A stretch of DNA of 64,000 bases from Sphingomonas sp. PP-CC-1A-547 (GCF_003610375.1 NZ_RAPZ01000010.1:718161-782160); one strand, 5' to 3'. Counted from the stretch's first letter, positions 30,791-41,096 are shown. The notes: generated by a model from the letters alone, not told the origin. Made by a program: numbers and translations.

Positions 30791-31879
30791 TTACTTCACT
30801 CCTGCGCGGGACCGATCGCGCGCTTGGGCCCCGTATAGCGGAAAGTCGGTGAAGAAACCGTCGATACCTTGCGCGAGGCCAGCGTCGATCTCCGCGGCGA
30901 TGTCGCCGTGGGCGGCGGGGTCGGTGCCGCGGCGGAAGCGGGTCGGTTCGAAATAGTTCTCGGCGCGGTAGGTCCAGGGATGGACGCGTAGCCCTGCCGC
31001 GTGCGCGTCGGCGACCAGCGTGGTGGGGGTCGCGTCGGTCCAGAGCATGCTCTTGTTCGGGCCGATGCCGTAGGCGTAGGCGGCGACCGCCTTCAGGCCT
31101 TCGGGCGTGATCATCACCTTGTAGCTAGGCTGCGCGCCGTCGGCGGGACCGCCCTCCCCGTCCATGAGCTGGATCAGGCGGATTTTGGTCATCTTGTGGA
31201 GGCGCTGGAGATTGGCGACCTCGAACGACTGGATGAACACCGGCGCCTTCGCCGAATCCCAGCCGGCCTCGCGCAGTTCGGCGACCAGTTTCGCGTCGGT
31301 CGGGTGGCCGATCTTGACGAAATAGGTCGGATGCTTGGTCTCGGGATAGATGCCGATCGTCCGGCCCGTCTCGGTCGTGCGGCGCTTGGCGAGCGCGATG
31401 ATCTCGGCGAGCGTCGGGATCTGGAACTGGCCGTCATAGGCGGTGTTCGCGGGTCGCAGCTTTGGCAGCCGCTCCTTCGCGCGCAACGTCTTCAGTTCGG
31501 CGAGCGTGAAGTCCTCGACGAACCAGCCGGTCATCGTCTGGCCGTCGATCGTCTTGGTGGTTTTCCGCGCGGCGAACTCGGGATGGTCGGCGACGTTGGT
31601 CGTCTCGGCGATATTGTTCTCGTGGCGCGCGACGAGGACGTCGTCCTTGGTCGGCACCAGATCGGGCTCGATGAAGTCCGCGCCCTGGTCGATCGCGAGC
31701 TCATAGGCCGCCAGCGTATGCTCGGGTCGAAGCCCGCTCGCACCGCGGTGCGCAATGACGATTGGGGGCGACAATCGGGGAGAAGCTGGCGTCATCGCAA
31801 CAGCTTGCCCGCTCAGCGCTATGAACGCCAGCGTACCAACACGTGAGAGCTTGTCGCAATAGGAAACGATCGGTCGCAT
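30791..31879 (-). CDS. glycerophosphodiester phosphodiesterase (GDPD family)
   Basis: Hydrolyses glycerophosphodiesters to glycerol-3-phosphate plus alcohol. 362 residues from the ATG at 31879, which follows a GAGGA Shine-Dalgarno (13 residues shorter than the longest frame). It begins with a probable signal peptide. The catalytic block HRGASGLRPEHTLAAYELA is present, and the metal residues appear in DFIEPDLVPTKDD. Located 57 bases from the divergently transcribed molybdenum hydroxylase operon. Confidence 0.92.
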   Translation of the reverse strand: MRPIVSYCDKLSRVGTLAFIALSGQAVAMTPASPRLSPPIVIAHRGASGLRPEHTLAAYELAIDQGADFIEPDLVPTKDDVLVARHENNIAETTNVADHPEFAARKTTKTIDGQTMTGWFVEDFTLAELKTLRAKERLPKLRPANTAYDGQFQIPTLAEIIALAKRRTTETGRTIGIYPETKHPTYFVKIGHPTDAKLVAELREAGWDSAKAPVFIQSFEVANLQRLHKMTKIRLIQLMDGEGGPADGAQPSYKVMITPEGLKAVAAYAYGIGPNKSMLWTDATPTTLVADAHAAGLRVHPWTYRAENYFEPTRFRRGTDPAAHGDIAAEIDAGLAQGIDGFFTDFPLYGAQARDRSRAGVK

Positions 31880-31936
31880 CGGCGTTGAGTCCTCGAAATC
31901 CGTACATTCCCGGCACATTCAACCAGGGGCACCGCC

Positions 31937-32500
31937 ATGCATTTCACGATCAATGGTCAATCATATGACGCCGAGCCCGATATTCGCACGTCGGTGCTCG
32001 ACCTGTGCCGCGAGCATCTCGGGCTGACGGGCTCGAAGAAGGGCTGCGATCATGGACAGTGCGGCGCGTGCACGGTGCTGATCAACGGGCGCCGCGTCAA
32101 TTCCTGCCTGACGCTCGCGGTGATGCACCAGGACGACGAGATCACGACGATCGAGGGGATCGGCCAGCCGGGCAACCTCCACGCGTTGCAGGACGCGTTC
32201 GTGCGGCATGACGGGTATCAGTGCGGCTATTGCACGCCGGGGCAGATCTGTTCGGCGGTCGGCATGCTCGACGAGGTCAAGAAGGGTTGGGCCAGCCATG
32301 CTTCGGGCGACTTGACCGATCCGAAGTTCGACGATGCCGAGATTTCGGAGCGGATGAGCGGCAATCTGTGCCGCTGCGCCGCCTACCCGAACATCGTCGA
32401 CGCGATCCGTGAAGTCGGTGGTGCCGAGCCCGCAGGCCGGACCGCGGATGAGAAGGACGCCGCGATGGAAGCCAATGCGCGTGGGGAGCTGGTGGCATGA
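31937..32500 (+). CDS. paoA: molybdenum hydroxylase 2Fe-2S subunit (PaoA type)
   Basis: Small subunit of an xanthine-oxidase-family aldehyde dehydrogenase. 187 residues. Two 2Fe-2S clusters: the plant-ferredoxin type in [14 protein letters not shown] with a later Cys, and the α-helical type in [11 protein letters not shown] plus [11 protein letters not shown]. There is no Tat or Sec leader (it starts [10 protein letters not shown]), unlike E. coli PaoA, so the complex may be cytoplasmic here. ATGA overlap with the next gene. Confidence 0.92.
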   Translation: MHFTINGQSYDAEPDIRTSVLDLCREHLGLTGSKKGCDHGQCGACTVLINGRRVNSCLTLAVMHQDDEITTIEGIGQPGNLHALQDAFVRHDGYQCGYCTPGQICSAVGMLDEVKKGWASHASGDLTDPKFDDAEISERMSGNLCRCAAYPNIVDAIREVGGAEPAGRTADEKDAAMEANARGELVA

Positions 32501-33477
32501 AAACCTTCGCATACGAAAAGGCCGCGACGCCCGAGGCTGCGGTCAAGGATATCGATACCGTTGGTGCGAAGTTCATCGCGGGCGGTACGAACCTGCTCGA
32601 CCTGATGAAGTTGCAGGTCGAGACGCCGGACAAGCTGGTCGACATCTCGCGGCTCGATCTCGCGAAGATCGAGGAGCGTGAGGATGGCGGGCTGACGATC
32701 GGTGCGCTGGTGCCGAACAGCGATCTCGCCGCCGACCGCCGCGTCGTCACCAAGTACGAAGTACTAAGCCGCGCGTTGCTGGCCGGTGCGTCTGGGCAGT
32801 TGCGCAACAAGGCGTCGACCGGGGGCAACCTGCTCCAGCGGACGCGGTGCTATTATTTCTACGACACCGCAGCGGCCTGCAACAAGCGCGAGCCGGGCAG
32901 CGGCTGTTCGGCGATCGGCGGGTTCAACCGTATCCTTGCCGTGCTGGGGACGAGCGAGCATTGCATCGCGACGCACCCGAGCGACATGGCGGTGGCGATG
33001 CGTGCGCTCGACGCGACGATCGTGACGCTGAAGGCGGACGGCGATCGTCGGCGGATCTCGATCCACGACTTCTATCGCCTGCCGGGCGACACGCCGCAGA
33101 TCGAGAACGCGCTCGAGGCGGGTGAACTGATCACGCACATCGAGCTGCCGGCGCCGGTCAAGGGCAAGCAGGAATATCGCAAGGTGCGCGATCGTGCGTC
33201 GTATGCGTTCGCGCTCGTTTCGGTGGCAGCGATCGTCGATGTGCAGGACGGCGTGATCGCGTCGGCCTCGCTTGCGTTCGGCGGGCTTGGACCGATGCCG
33301 TGGCGCAACCCGGCGGTCGAGGCGGCACTGGTCGGCAAGGCGCCCTCCGATGCCGCGTTCGAGGCCGCGGCGACCGCGCTGCTGGCCGATGCCAAGGGCT
33401 ATGGCTCGAACGACTTCAAGATCCCCCTCGCCCGTCGCACGCTGATCGCGACGCTGCGCAACGTCACGGGAGCATAA
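32497..33477 (+). CDS. paoB: molybdenum hydroxylase FAD subunit (PaoB type)
   Basis: Medium subunit carrying FAD. 326 residues. FAD-binding loops are [13 protein letters not shown] (about 25-37) and GNLLQRTRC (about 110-118). The insertion with Cys residues [20 protein letters not shown] is the PaoB-specific 4Fe-4S-binding segment. Overlaps paoA by 4 bases (ATGA) and is followed by the large subunit. Confidence 0.93.
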   Translation: MKTFAYEKAATPEAAVKDIDTVGAKFIAGGTNLLDLMKLQVETPDKLVDISRLDLAKIEEREDGGLTIGALVPNSDLAADRRVVTKYEVLSRALLAGASGQLRNKASTGGNLLQRTRCYYFYDTAAACNKREPGSGCSAIGGFNRILAVLGTSEHCIATHPSDMAVAMRALDATIVTLKADGDRRRISIHDFYRLPGDTPQIENALEAGELITHIELPAPVKGKQEYRKVRDRASYAFALVSVAAIVDVQDGVIASASLAFGGLGPMPWRNPAVEAALVGKAPSDAAFEAAATALLADAKGYGSNDFKIPLARRTLIATLRNVTGA

Positions 33478-33479
33478 GC

Positions 33480-35711
33480 ATGTTCGGTTTTGGCACCACC
33501 AACAGTCTCACGATGGACAAGCCGCATCCAGACAGTCTTCTGGATACGGGCGTCCAGGGCGTCATCGGCAAGCCGCTCGACCGAGTCGACGGGCCTCTGA
33601 AGGTCACCGGCACGGCGACCTATGCCGCGGAATACCAGTTCGCGAACATGGCGTATGGCGTGCTGGTCGGCACGAAGATCTCGGCGGGCAAGGTCGTTTC
33701 GATCGACGTCGACGCGGTGAAGAGCATTCCCGGCGTGATCGACGTCGTGACCGATTTCGATCGGTTCATCCGTGTGGCAGCGCAGGGCGGCGCGACCGAT
33801 GCACCGACGCAGGGCGTGAAGGACATCGCGTTCTTCGGCCAGATCGTCGCGATCGTGCTCGCCGAGAGCTTCGAGGTCGCGCGTGACGCAGCGGCCCGGT
33901 TGCCGATCGAGTATCAGGCGAGCGAGGGGCAGTATGACTTCGCCGCGCATCGTGACGAGACTCGCAAGCCGGCCGACGATGCCACGCAGGCGCATTTCGC
34001 GCAGGGCGACGTCGACAAGGCGATGGACGACGCGCCGGTGACGATCGACGTTACCTACGTCACGCCGAGCCAGAACTCCGCGGCAATGGAGCCGCATGCC
34101 TCGATCGCGGTGTGGGAAGAGGATGGCTCGCTAGCGCTGTACGGCGCCTATCAGATGCCGACGTCAGATGCCCAGCAACTGGCGAAGTCGCTCGGCGTGT
34201 CCGAGAAGAAGGTGCGGATCATCGCGCGCTATATCGGCGGCGGGTTCGGATCAAAGCTCGGCATCGCGCCCGAGAGCGTCGCGGCGGCGATCGCAGCGAA
34301 GCAGCTTGGCCGGCCGGTCAAGGCGGTGATGGCGCGCCAGCAGGTGTTCGAGGCGACCGTGCGCCGCTCCAATACCGAGCAGCGCATCCGGCTTGCGGCC
34401 GATGCCACCGGCAAGCTCAGCGCGATCGGTCACGAGACGCTCACCTCGAACCAGTCGACCGAGGATTATTTCGAGCCCGCGGGGATCGGTACGCACATGC
34501 TGTACGGTGGCGAGAACCGGATCATCACGCATGATATCGTCGATGTGAATTTCGTCGTGTCGGGCTCGATGCGCGCGCCGGGTGAGGCTGTCGGCATGAT
34601 GGCGCTGGAAGGCGCGATGGACGAGCTGGCCGAGAAGCTCGACATGGATCCGATCGAACTGCGCCGGATCAACGACCCGGCGGTCGATCCCGAGAAGGAC
34701 GTACCGTATTCGTCGCGCAATCTGACGCGTGCACTGGACGAGGGCGCGGCCAAGTTCGGCTGGGACAAGCGCCAAAAGGCCGGGACGCGGCGCGAGGGCG
34801 AGTGGCTGATCGGGACGGGCGTGGCTGCGGCAGTGCGCGGGAACATGATGCAGGAATCGTCCGCGAAGGTGGAGATTCATCCGGATGGCTCGGCGACCGT
34901 GTCGTCGGCGATGACCGACATCGGCACGGGCAGCTACACGATCCTGGCGCAGATCGCGTCCGAGATCCTGGGTATTCCGGTCGAGAACATCACGATGTCC
35001 TTGGGCGATACCAACGATCCTCCGGCCGCCGGTTCGGGCGGTTCGTGGGGCGCGACGTCGTCGGGGACGGCGGTGTATCTCGCGTGCGAGATGCTGCGCG
35101 GGAAGCTGGCCAAGGCTATGGACGTCGACGAGGCTGACCTGACCTTGAAGGACGGCAAGGCGATCGGCGACAATCGTTCGACACCGATCGGCGAGCTGGT
35201 CGGCAAGGGTCTCGAGGCGACCGGGCACATCAAGCCGGGCAAGCAGGAAAAGGAAACGACCCAGGCGTCGTTCGGCGCGCATTTCGCCGAGGTCGCGGTG
35301 AACGCCGTGACTGGTGAAGTACGCGTGCGGCGGATGCTCGGGTCGTTCGCGGCGGGGCGCGTGCTCAACGCGAAGACCGCGCGGTCGCAGTGTCTTGGCG
35401 GGATGACGTTCGGGATCGGCGCGGCGCTGACCGAGGACCTGATCCACGACCTGCGTACCGGCAAGCTGGTGAACCACGACCTCGCGGAATATCACGTGCC
35501 GGTGAACGCCGACATTCCGCAGATGGACGTCCATTTCGTCGACGAGCGCGACATCCATGCGAATCCGATCCACGCGAAGGGGATTGGCGAGCTGGGGATT
35601 TCGGGCGCGGGTGCTGCGGTGGCGAACGCGGTGTATAATGCGACGGGGATCCGGGTGCGGGAGTTCCCGATTACGCTGGATAAGCTGCTGGATCAGTTGC
35701 CGGCTGTTTGA
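33480..35711 (+). CDS. paoC: molybdenum hydroxylase Moco subunit (PaoC type), copy 1
   Basis: Catalytic large subunit binding the molybdenum cytosine dinucleotide cofactor. 743 residues from the ATG at 33480, 3 bases after the paoB stop. Moco loops GGGFGSKLG and MRAPGEAVGMMALEG are present, plus GSGGSWGATSSG and the active-site Glu in KGIGELGISGAG near the C-terminus. It completes the paoA-paoB-paoC set. A near-relative lies directly downstream. Confidence 0.95.
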   Translation: MFGFGTTNSLTMDKPHPDSLLDTGVQGVIGKPLDRVDGPLKVTGTATYAAEYQFANMAYGVLVGTKISAGKVVSIDVDAVKSIPGVIDVVTDFDRFIRVAAQGGATDAPTQGVKDIAFFGQIVAIVLAESFEVARDAAARLPIEYQASEGQYDFAAHRDETRKPADDATQAHFAQGDVDKAMDDAPVTIDVTYVTPSQNSAAMEPHASIAVWEEDGSLALYGAYQMPTSDAQQLAKSLGVSEKKVRIIARYIGGGFGSKLGIAPESVAAAIAAKQLGRPVKAVMARQQVFEATVRRSNTEQRIRLAADATGKLSAIGHETLTSNQSTEDYFEPAGIGTHMLYGGENRIITHDIVDVNFVVSGSMRAPGEAVGMMALEGAMDELAEKLDMDPIELRRINDPAVDPEKDVPYSSRNLTRALDEGAAKFGWDKRQKAGTRREGEWLIGTGVAAAVRGNMMQESSAKVEIHPDGSATVSSAMTDIGTGSYTILAQIASEILGIPVENITMSLGDTNDPPAAGSGGSWGATSSGTAVYLACEMLRGKLAKAMDVDEADLTLKDGKAIGDNRSTPIGELVGKGLEATGHIKPGKQEKETTQASFGAHFAEVAVNAVTGEVRVRRMLGSFAAGRVLNAKTARSQCLGGMTFGIGAALTEDLIHDLRTGKLVNHDLAEYHVPVNADIPQMDVHFVDERDIHANPIHAKGIGELGISGAGAAVANAVYNATGIRVREFPITLDKLLDQLPAV

Positions 35712-35738
35712 GGGCGGAAGCTGAGCCGTCTCCTTCTA

Positions 35739-35817
35739 GTTCCCCCGCGAAAGCGGGGGCCCAGGAGCCACGCAGGATAACGCCCGTAACCCTGGATCCC
35801 CGCCTTCGCGGGGAAAC
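35739..35817. repeat. palindromic repeat family B, copy 4
   Basis: GTTCCCCCGCGAAAGCGGGGG at the left and CCCCGCCTTCGCGGGGAAAC at the right. Sits between the two large-subunit genes. Confidence 0.88.
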
Positions 35818-35919
35818 AGGAAATGTTGCGGGCGTTTTCTTTCAGGCGCGGAAGGGCGGTCCGTCTCGTCAAACGCCCCCAGCCTACCCATATCCTTCCC
35901 TCCACCCGAGGACCGCAGA

Positions 35920-38124
35920 ATGAACGAACACGTGATGGATGCGGCGTTTCGGCCGGGTGGTCTCGACCGCGCCAAGCAGGGCGTTCTTGGGCTGGGGCTC
36001 GACCGGATCGAGGGGCCGGCGAAGGTCACCGGGGTGGCGGACTATGCGTATGAAGGCACGCCCGACGGCATAGCCTATGCCGCGATCGTCGGCACGCCGG
36101 TTGGCAGCGGGCGCATTCTCGGTATTGACGTCAGCGCCGCCGAAGCTTTGCCCGGTGTCATCGCCGTCATCCATAACGACCCGCGTATGCCCGCCGGCGA
36201 GTCCAATTCGCGCGCGATGCCACTGTTCGATACCGACGTCATTCTCCACCTCGGCCAGCCGGTCGCCATCGTCGTCGCGGAGGATCAGGCGATCGCGCGC
36301 GATGCCGCGGCGCTGGTCGTGGTTCGCACCGAGGCGGGCGAGGATCGGTTCGACGTCGAGGCGCAGCCGGTCGATACCGCGCCGAAGATCGGCTTCCTGC
36401 CGCCGATCGACAATGGCGATCTCGATGCGGTGATGGCGGACGCGGCGGTGACGTTCGACCGGACCTACACGACGCCCGTGCATTTCCCCGCCGCGTTGGA
36501 GCCGCATGCGACCACCGCGTGGTGGGAGGGCGACAAGCTGACCGTGCGGTCGAGCAACCAGGTGATTGGCGGGGCGCGGAAAACGATCGCCAAGGCGCTG
36601 AAGATCGATGCGGATAAGGTGCGTGTCCTCGCCCCGTATGTTGGCGGCGGGTTCGGGGGCAAGACTGGCGTGGGTCCGGAAGCGATCCTCGCGGCGATCG
36701 CGGCGGAGGTCGTCGGGCGGCCGGTCAAGGTCGCCCTGCCCCGTCGCCAAACTGCGTATATGGTCCACCACCGCTCGCACACGACGCAGCGGATCCGCAT
36801 CGCGGCCGACGCAAACGGCGTGATCCTCGGCATGGGGCATGAGAGCGTCGTCGCGCAGAACGACGATGGCGAGTTTCTCGAGCCGGTGCCGTTCGGGACG
36901 CTGCCGCTGTACCGGGGCGACGCGCGGCGGTTCAAGACCGACCTGGTGCGGGTCAACCTGCCTGCGAGCGGTGCGGTCCGTGCGCCGGGCGAGGCGGTCG
37001 GGACGTTCGGGGTCGAGTGCGCGATGGACGAACTGGCCGAGCAGCTTGGGATCGACCCGATCGAACTGCGGCGGCGCAACGAGCCCGAGACCGATCCGAT
37101 GAGCGGCAAGCCGTTCTCCACGCGGCGGATGCTCGATTGCTACACGCAGGGCGCCGAGCGATTCGGCTGGCCTGCTAAGGTGCCGGCGCCGGGCTCCGTC
37201 CGCGAGGGCGAATGGCTGGTCGGGATCGGCATGGCGGCGAGCCTGCGCGGCAACTTCACGGTCGAGGCGCAGGCGCGCGTACGGCTGGAGGCGGATGGCC
37301 GCGCGACGGTCGAATGCGACATGACCGATATCGGCACGGGGACGTACACCATCCTCGCGCAGACCGCGGGCGAGATGCTCGGGCTGCCGGTCGCCGAGGT
37401 CAATGTGCGGCTCGGCGATACCGACTTCCCGCCGAGCGCGGGGTCGGGCGGGTCGTTTGGCGCTGGCAGCGCGTGTTCGGCGGTGGTGCTCGCGTGCGAG
37501 GATATCCTTGGCGAACTGGCGTTGCGGATGAACGCGGCGCCAGAGGATCTGAGCCTGCACGACGGCTGCGTTAGCGCTGGAGGGCGGTCAGTGAAGCTGG
37601 CGGACCTCGTCCGCGGCGAACCGATCGTGGCGATGGGCAAGACCGGGCCGGGTGCCGAGAGCAAGCGCACCAGCCAGGCAAGCCACGGCGCGCACTTCGT
37701 CGAGGTCGCGGTGAACGCGGTGACCGGCGAGACGCGCGTGCGGCGGATGCTGGGCGTGTTCGATGTCGGGCGGGTGCTCAATCGCAAGACCGCGACGAGC
37801 CAGATCACCGGTGGGATGGCGTGGGGGATCGCCTATGCGCTGAGCGAGGAGGGCATCGTCGACACGCGGACGGGCGCGTTCGTGAACCCCGATTTCGGCG
37901 AATATCATGTCGCGGTGAATGCCGACATTCCACAGCTGGAGGTGCATTTCATCGAGGAGATCGACGACTCCGCGAACCCGGTGGGGGCGAAGGGCGTTGG
38001 CGAGCTTGGAATTTCCGGCGCGGGGGCTGCGGTGGCGAATGCCATCTACAACGCGACGGGGGTGCGGGTTCGGGACTTTCCGGTGACGCTCGACAAGCTG
38101 CTCGAAGGGTTGCCCTCGATTTAA
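35920..38124 (+). CDS. molybdenum hydroxylase Moco subunit, copy 2
   Basis: 734 residues, a paralogue of the preceding gene along its whole length. Loops GGGFGGKTG, VRAPGEAVGTFGVE and SGGSFGAGSA are present, with the conserved Glu in KGVGELGISGAG. It has no small or medium subunit of its own, so it may share PaoAB or exchange with copy 1 to widen substrate range. It is flanked on both sides by family B palindromes (35739-35817 and 38130-38207). Confidence 0.93.
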   Translation: MNEHVMDAAFRPGGLDRAKQGVLGLGLDRIEGPAKVTGVADYAYEGTPDGIAYAAIVGTPVGSGRILGIDVSAAEALPGVIAVIHNDPRMPAGESNSRAMPLFDTDVILHLGQPVAIVVAEDQAIARDAAALVVVRTEAGEDRFDVEAQPVDTAPKIGFLPPIDNGDLDAVMADAAVTFDRTYTTPVHFPAALEPHATTAWWEGDKLTVRSSNQVIGGARKTIAKALKIDADKVRVLAPYVGGGFGGKTGVGPEAILAAIAAEVVGRPVKVALPRRQTAYMVHHRSHTTQRIRIAADANGVILGMGHESVVAQNDDGEFLEPVPFGTLPLYRGDARRFKTDLVRVNLPASGAVRAPGEAVGTFGVECAMDELAEQLGIDPIELRRRNEPETDPMSGKPFSTRRMLDCYTQGAERFGWPAKVPAPGSVREGEWLVGIGMAASLRGNFTVEAQARVRLEADGRATVECDMTDIGTGTYTILAQTAGEMLGLPVAEVNVRLGDTDFPPSAGSGGSFGAGSACSAVVLACEDILGELALRMNAAPEDLSLHDGCVSAGGRSVKLADLVRGEPIVAMGKTGPGAESKRTSQASHGAHFVEVAVNAVTGETRVRRMLGVFDVGRVLNRKTATSQITGGMAWGIAYALSEEGIVDTRTGAFVNPDFGEYHVAVNADIPQLEVHFIEEIDDSANPVGAKGVGELGISGAGAAVANAIYNATGVRVRDFPVTLDKLLEGLPSI

Positions 38125-38129
38125 GAGCT

Positions 38130-38207
38130 GTTCCCCCGCGAAGGCGGGGGTCCAGGGTTTCAAACGGAGCGTTCGTGGCTCCTGGGCTCCCGCCTTCGCG
38201 GGAGAAC
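38130..38207. repeat. palindromic repeat family B, copy 5
   Basis: GTTCCCCCGCGAAGGCGGGGG with its inverse; lies between copy 2 of the large subunit and xdhC. Confidence 0.9.
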
Positions 38208-38222
38208 GAGAAGAGAGACAAC

Positions 38223-39146
38223 ATGGCCGAAAACGATAGCGTGCTCGCTGCTGCGAAGACCTGGAAGGGCGACAAGATGGCGATCGCCACGGTCGTGTCG
38301 ACCTGGGGATCTGCGCCGCGACCTAAGGGTAGCCATATGCTCGTCCACGCCGATGGGCGGTTCGAGGGATCCGTCTCGGGCGGGTGCGTAGAGAGCGACA
38401 TCCTGGCCACCGCCGCCGAGGTGATCGCCGGGGCGCCGTTCCAGGTGCGCAACTACGGTGTCGCGGATGCGGCGGCGTGGGAGGTCGGGCTGCCGTGCGG
38501 CGGCGAGATCGCGGTGATGGTGCAGCCGGTGTCGGCCGAAGGGTTCGATCCCGAACTGTTCGACCGGATCGCCGATGCGCGCGACCAGGGCGATGCGCTG
38601 ACGGTGACGACCGACCTCGCGACCGGGCACAGCGACGCGCGACCGTTGGAAACGGGCGAGGTGTTCGTCAACCGCTACGATCCGCCGCGCCGGCTGCTGA
38701 TCGTCGGCGCGGTGCAGATCGCGCAGGCTCTGGCTGGGCTCGCACGCGAACTCGGGATCGAGACGGTGGTGATCGATCCGCGAGCGCGCTTTCTGACCGA
38801 AGAGCGGTTTCCCGGCGTGACGCTCGACGACCGCTGGCCTGACGAGGCGATCGCCGCGCTCCGCCCCGGCCCCTCGACCGCGGTCGTGACGCTGAGCCAC
38901 GACATCAAGATCGACGACCCCGCGCTGATCGCGGCGCTCGCGTCCGATGCCGCGTATGTCGGTGCGCTCGGCAGCCGCAAGAGCCATGCGGCGCGGCGCG
39001 AGCGGCTTGCCTCGGAGGGCGTTACGGCGGAGAACATCGACCGGATCGATGCGCCGGTCGGGCTCGACATCGGCGCGATCGGACCGTCGGAAATCGCGCT
39101 GTCGGTCGCGGCGGCGATGATAGGAGCGTTCAATGATCGCCGCTGA
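38223..39146 (+). CDS. xdhC: XdhC-family molybdenum cofactor insertion chaperone
   Basis: 307 residues from the ATG at 38223. XdhC/PaoD proteins bind the Moco nucleotide, sulfurate it and insert it into the large subunit. Conserved blocks: SVSGGCVESDI (near 49-59), LPCGGEIAVMVQP, a Rossmann-like motif GAVQIAQALAGLARELG, and GALGSRKSHAARRERL near the end. Placed after both large-subunit genes and overlapping mocA by 14 bases, which supports dedicated cofactor delivery to these enzymes. Confidence 0.93.
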   Translation: MAENDSVLAAAKTWKGDKMAIATVVSTWGSAPRPKGSHMLVHADGRFEGSVSGGCVESDILATAAEVIAGAPFQVRNYGVADAAAWEVGLPCGGEIAVMVQPVSAEGFDPELFDRIADARDQGDALTVTTDLATGHSDARPLETGEVFVNRYDPPRRLLIVGAVQIAQALAGLARELGIETVVIDPRARFLTEERFPGVTLDDRWPDEAIAALRPGPSTAVVTLSHDIKIDDPALIAALASDAAYVGALGSRKSHAARRERLASEGVTAENIDRIDAPVGLDIGAIGPSEIALSVAAAMIGAFNDRR

Positions 39147-39750
39147 AAACGTCTTCCTCATCCTCCTCGCGGCCGGGCGCTCGGAGCGGTTCGGCATCCC
39201 CAACAAGCTCGAGGTGCCGTTCCTCAACAAGCCTTTGGGCATGCACGTCGTCACCGCGTTCGAGAACATTCCGTTCAAGCGGCGGCTGGTCGTCACCGAC
39301 GGCTGCAAGCTCGACTTCATCAGCCATCATTTCGAAGTCGTGCACAACGACGATCCGTCGTCGGGGATGTCGCAGTCGGTGAAGCTGGGTGTGCAGTGTG
39401 CCAAGGACGAGGGCGCGGAGGCGGTGCTGATCGCGCTGGCCGACATGCCGCGCGTGACCGCGGCGCATATCTACCGGATGCTCGATGCCGCCGACAGCGC
39501 GGATGCGGTGGTCGCGTCGAGCGATGGCGAAAAGCCGAGCCCCCCTGCCCTGTTCGGGCGCGAGCGGTTCGATTTCCTGCTGACGCTGGACGGCGACGCG
39601 GGCGCGCGTGACCTGGTGAAGGCGGGGCGGCACGTCGTGACCGCGCCCGCCGAACTGATCGACATCGACACGCCGGAGGATCTGGACCGGCTGCAGGCGC
39701 TGGTCCGCGATCCCAAGGCGGCGATCACTCGTGCCTTAACGCGTCGATAG
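39133..39750 (+). CDS. mocA: molybdenum cofactor cytidylyltransferase
   Basis: 205 residues. Nucleotidyltransferase of MobA/MocA type: LLAAGRSERFGIPNKLEVPF is the N-terminal NTP/Mg motif, and the ALADMPRV motif follows near residue 99. It attaches CMP to Moco to make MCD, the form used by xanthine-oxidase-family aldehyde dehydrogenases, which fits the operon. Overlaps xdhC at its start and the convergent ABC permease gene at its end. Confidence 0.9.
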   Translation: MIAAENVFLILLAAGRSERFGIPNKLEVPFLNKPLGMHVVTAFENIPFKRRLVVTDGCKLDFISHHFEVVHNDDPSSGMSQSVKLGVQCAKDEGAEAVLIALADMPRVTAAHIYRMLDAADSADAVVASSDGEKPSPPALFGRERFDFLLTLDGDAGARDLVKAGRHVVTAPAELIDIDTPEDLDRLQALVRDPKAAITRALTRR

Positions 39751-40933
39751 GGTTCATCGCCGCCGCGCGCCGGGCCGGGAAATAGCCGAAAACGACGCCG
39801 ATCACTGCGGAGATCGCGAACGCGAAGATGTTGATCTCGGGCACGAACAGCCACTGAACCTTGATCAGCGGCGCGATGATCGCGATCGCGGCCTGCGCCA
39901 CGATCAGCCCGATGACGCCGCCGAGGCACGACAGCGCGATCGCCTCGACGAGGAACTGCAACAGCACTTCGCGCGCGACTGCGCCGATGGCCAACCGTAT
40001 GCCGATCTCGCGCGTGCGCTCGGTCACCGACACCAGCATGATGTTCATGATGCCGATCCCGCCGACCACCAGGCTGATCCCCGCGACCGCGGCGACGATG
40101 CCGGTGAGCAGGGTCGTGGTACCGGTCAGCGTGTCCGAAATCTGCTTGGTGTCGAATATATTGAAGTCGTCGGGCTTGTCGCCGGTGATGGTACGGCGTT
40201 CGCGGAGCAGGTCGGTGATCCCGGCCTGCACCGTGCTGGTCGAGAAGCGCTCGTCGACGCCGACCAGCATCAGGCGGATATCGCGGTTGCCGGTGAAGCG
40301 CCGCTGGACCGCCTTGATCGGCATGACCACGGTGTCGTCCTGATCGCCGCCGAAGCCGGCCTGGCCGCGGGTGGTCAGCACGCCGATCACGTCGCAGCTG
40401 ATCGGTCCGATACGGAAACGGTGGCCGACCGGATCGCCGCCGGGGAACAGGTTTTTCGAGACGGTATTGCCGATGATGCAGACCGCGGCACCGGCGCTTT
40501 CCTCGACCGGCGTCCAGCGGCGGCCCGAGGCGAGCGGCCATGGCTGGACCTGGAAAATCGCGTCGGTGGTGCCGTTAATCGTGGTCGACCAGTTGGCGCC
40601 TTCGTAGATCGCGGTGGCTGTGGCGCTGGCTTGCGGCGCGACCGCGGTGACGCCGGCGATCTGGTTGGCGATCGCGGCGACGTCCTCGGGCTTGAAGTCG
40701 GGCGGGCGCGGGCCGCCACCGCCGCGACCGAAGCCCTGGCCGGGGCGGACCTGGAGGATGTTGGTGCCGAGCGCGGAGATCGACTGCTGCACGGCGGCGG
40801 TGGTCGCCTTGCCGAGCGTGACCATCGTCACGACCGCACCGACGCCGATGACGATGCCGAGGATGGTGAGGAACGACCGCAGGAGGTGGCGGCGGATCGA
40901 GCGGAGCGCGAGGACGAGGGTTGTGCCGAACAT
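39725..40933 (-). CDS. MacB-type ABC transporter permease
   Basis: 402 residues. MacB periplasmic core plus FtsX fold: N-terminal membrane helix (about 12-35, LRSFLTILGIVIGVGAVVTM), a periplasmic domain (about 40-270), and three C-terminal membrane helices starting with the VGGIGIMNIMLVSVTERTREIG block. In E. coli MacB this is fused to the ATPase; here the two are separate genes. Its tail overlaps the end of mocA by 26 bases. Family member with macA-like adaptor and NodT lipoprotein upstream. Confidence 0.92.
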   Translation of the reverse strand: MFGTTLVLALRSIRRHLLRSFLTILGIVIGVGAVVTMVTLGKATTAAVQQSISALGTNILQVRPGQGFGRGGGGPRPPDFKPEDVAAIANQIAGVTAVAPQASATATAIYEGANWSTTINGTTDAIFQVQPWPLASGRRWTPVEESAGAAVCIIGNTVSKNLFPGGDPVGHRFRIGPISCDVIGVLTTRGQAGFGGDQDDTVVMPIKAVQRRFTGNRDIRLMLVGVDERFSTSTVQAGITDLLRERRTITGDKPDDFNIFDTKQISDTLTGTTTLLTGIVAAVAGISLVVGGIGIMNIMLVSVTERTREIGIRLAIGAVAREVLLQFLVEAIALSCLGGVIGLIVAQAAIAIIAPLIKVQWLFVPEINIFAFAISAVIGVVFGYFPARRAAAMNPIDALRHE

Positions 40934-40971
40934 TAGCGCGTCGCTCCGTTGTCGAGAGCGCAGTCTTGCTG

Positions 40972-41079
40972 CTCCCCTTCCGCTTGCGGGAGGGGTCGGG
41001 GGAGGGGCTGATCAAATAGGCCGGACGCCAGTACGTACGTCGCGCCCTCCCCTGACCCCTCCCGCAAGCGGGAGGGGAA
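40972..41079. repeat. palindromic repeat family E, copy 2
   Basis: CTCCCCTTCCGCTTGCGGGAG at the left and TCCCGCAAGCGGGAGGGGAA at the right. Between the ABC permease and ATPase genes. Confidence 0.85.
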
Positions 41080-41096
41080 TGCGTTTTGGGAGGCGC

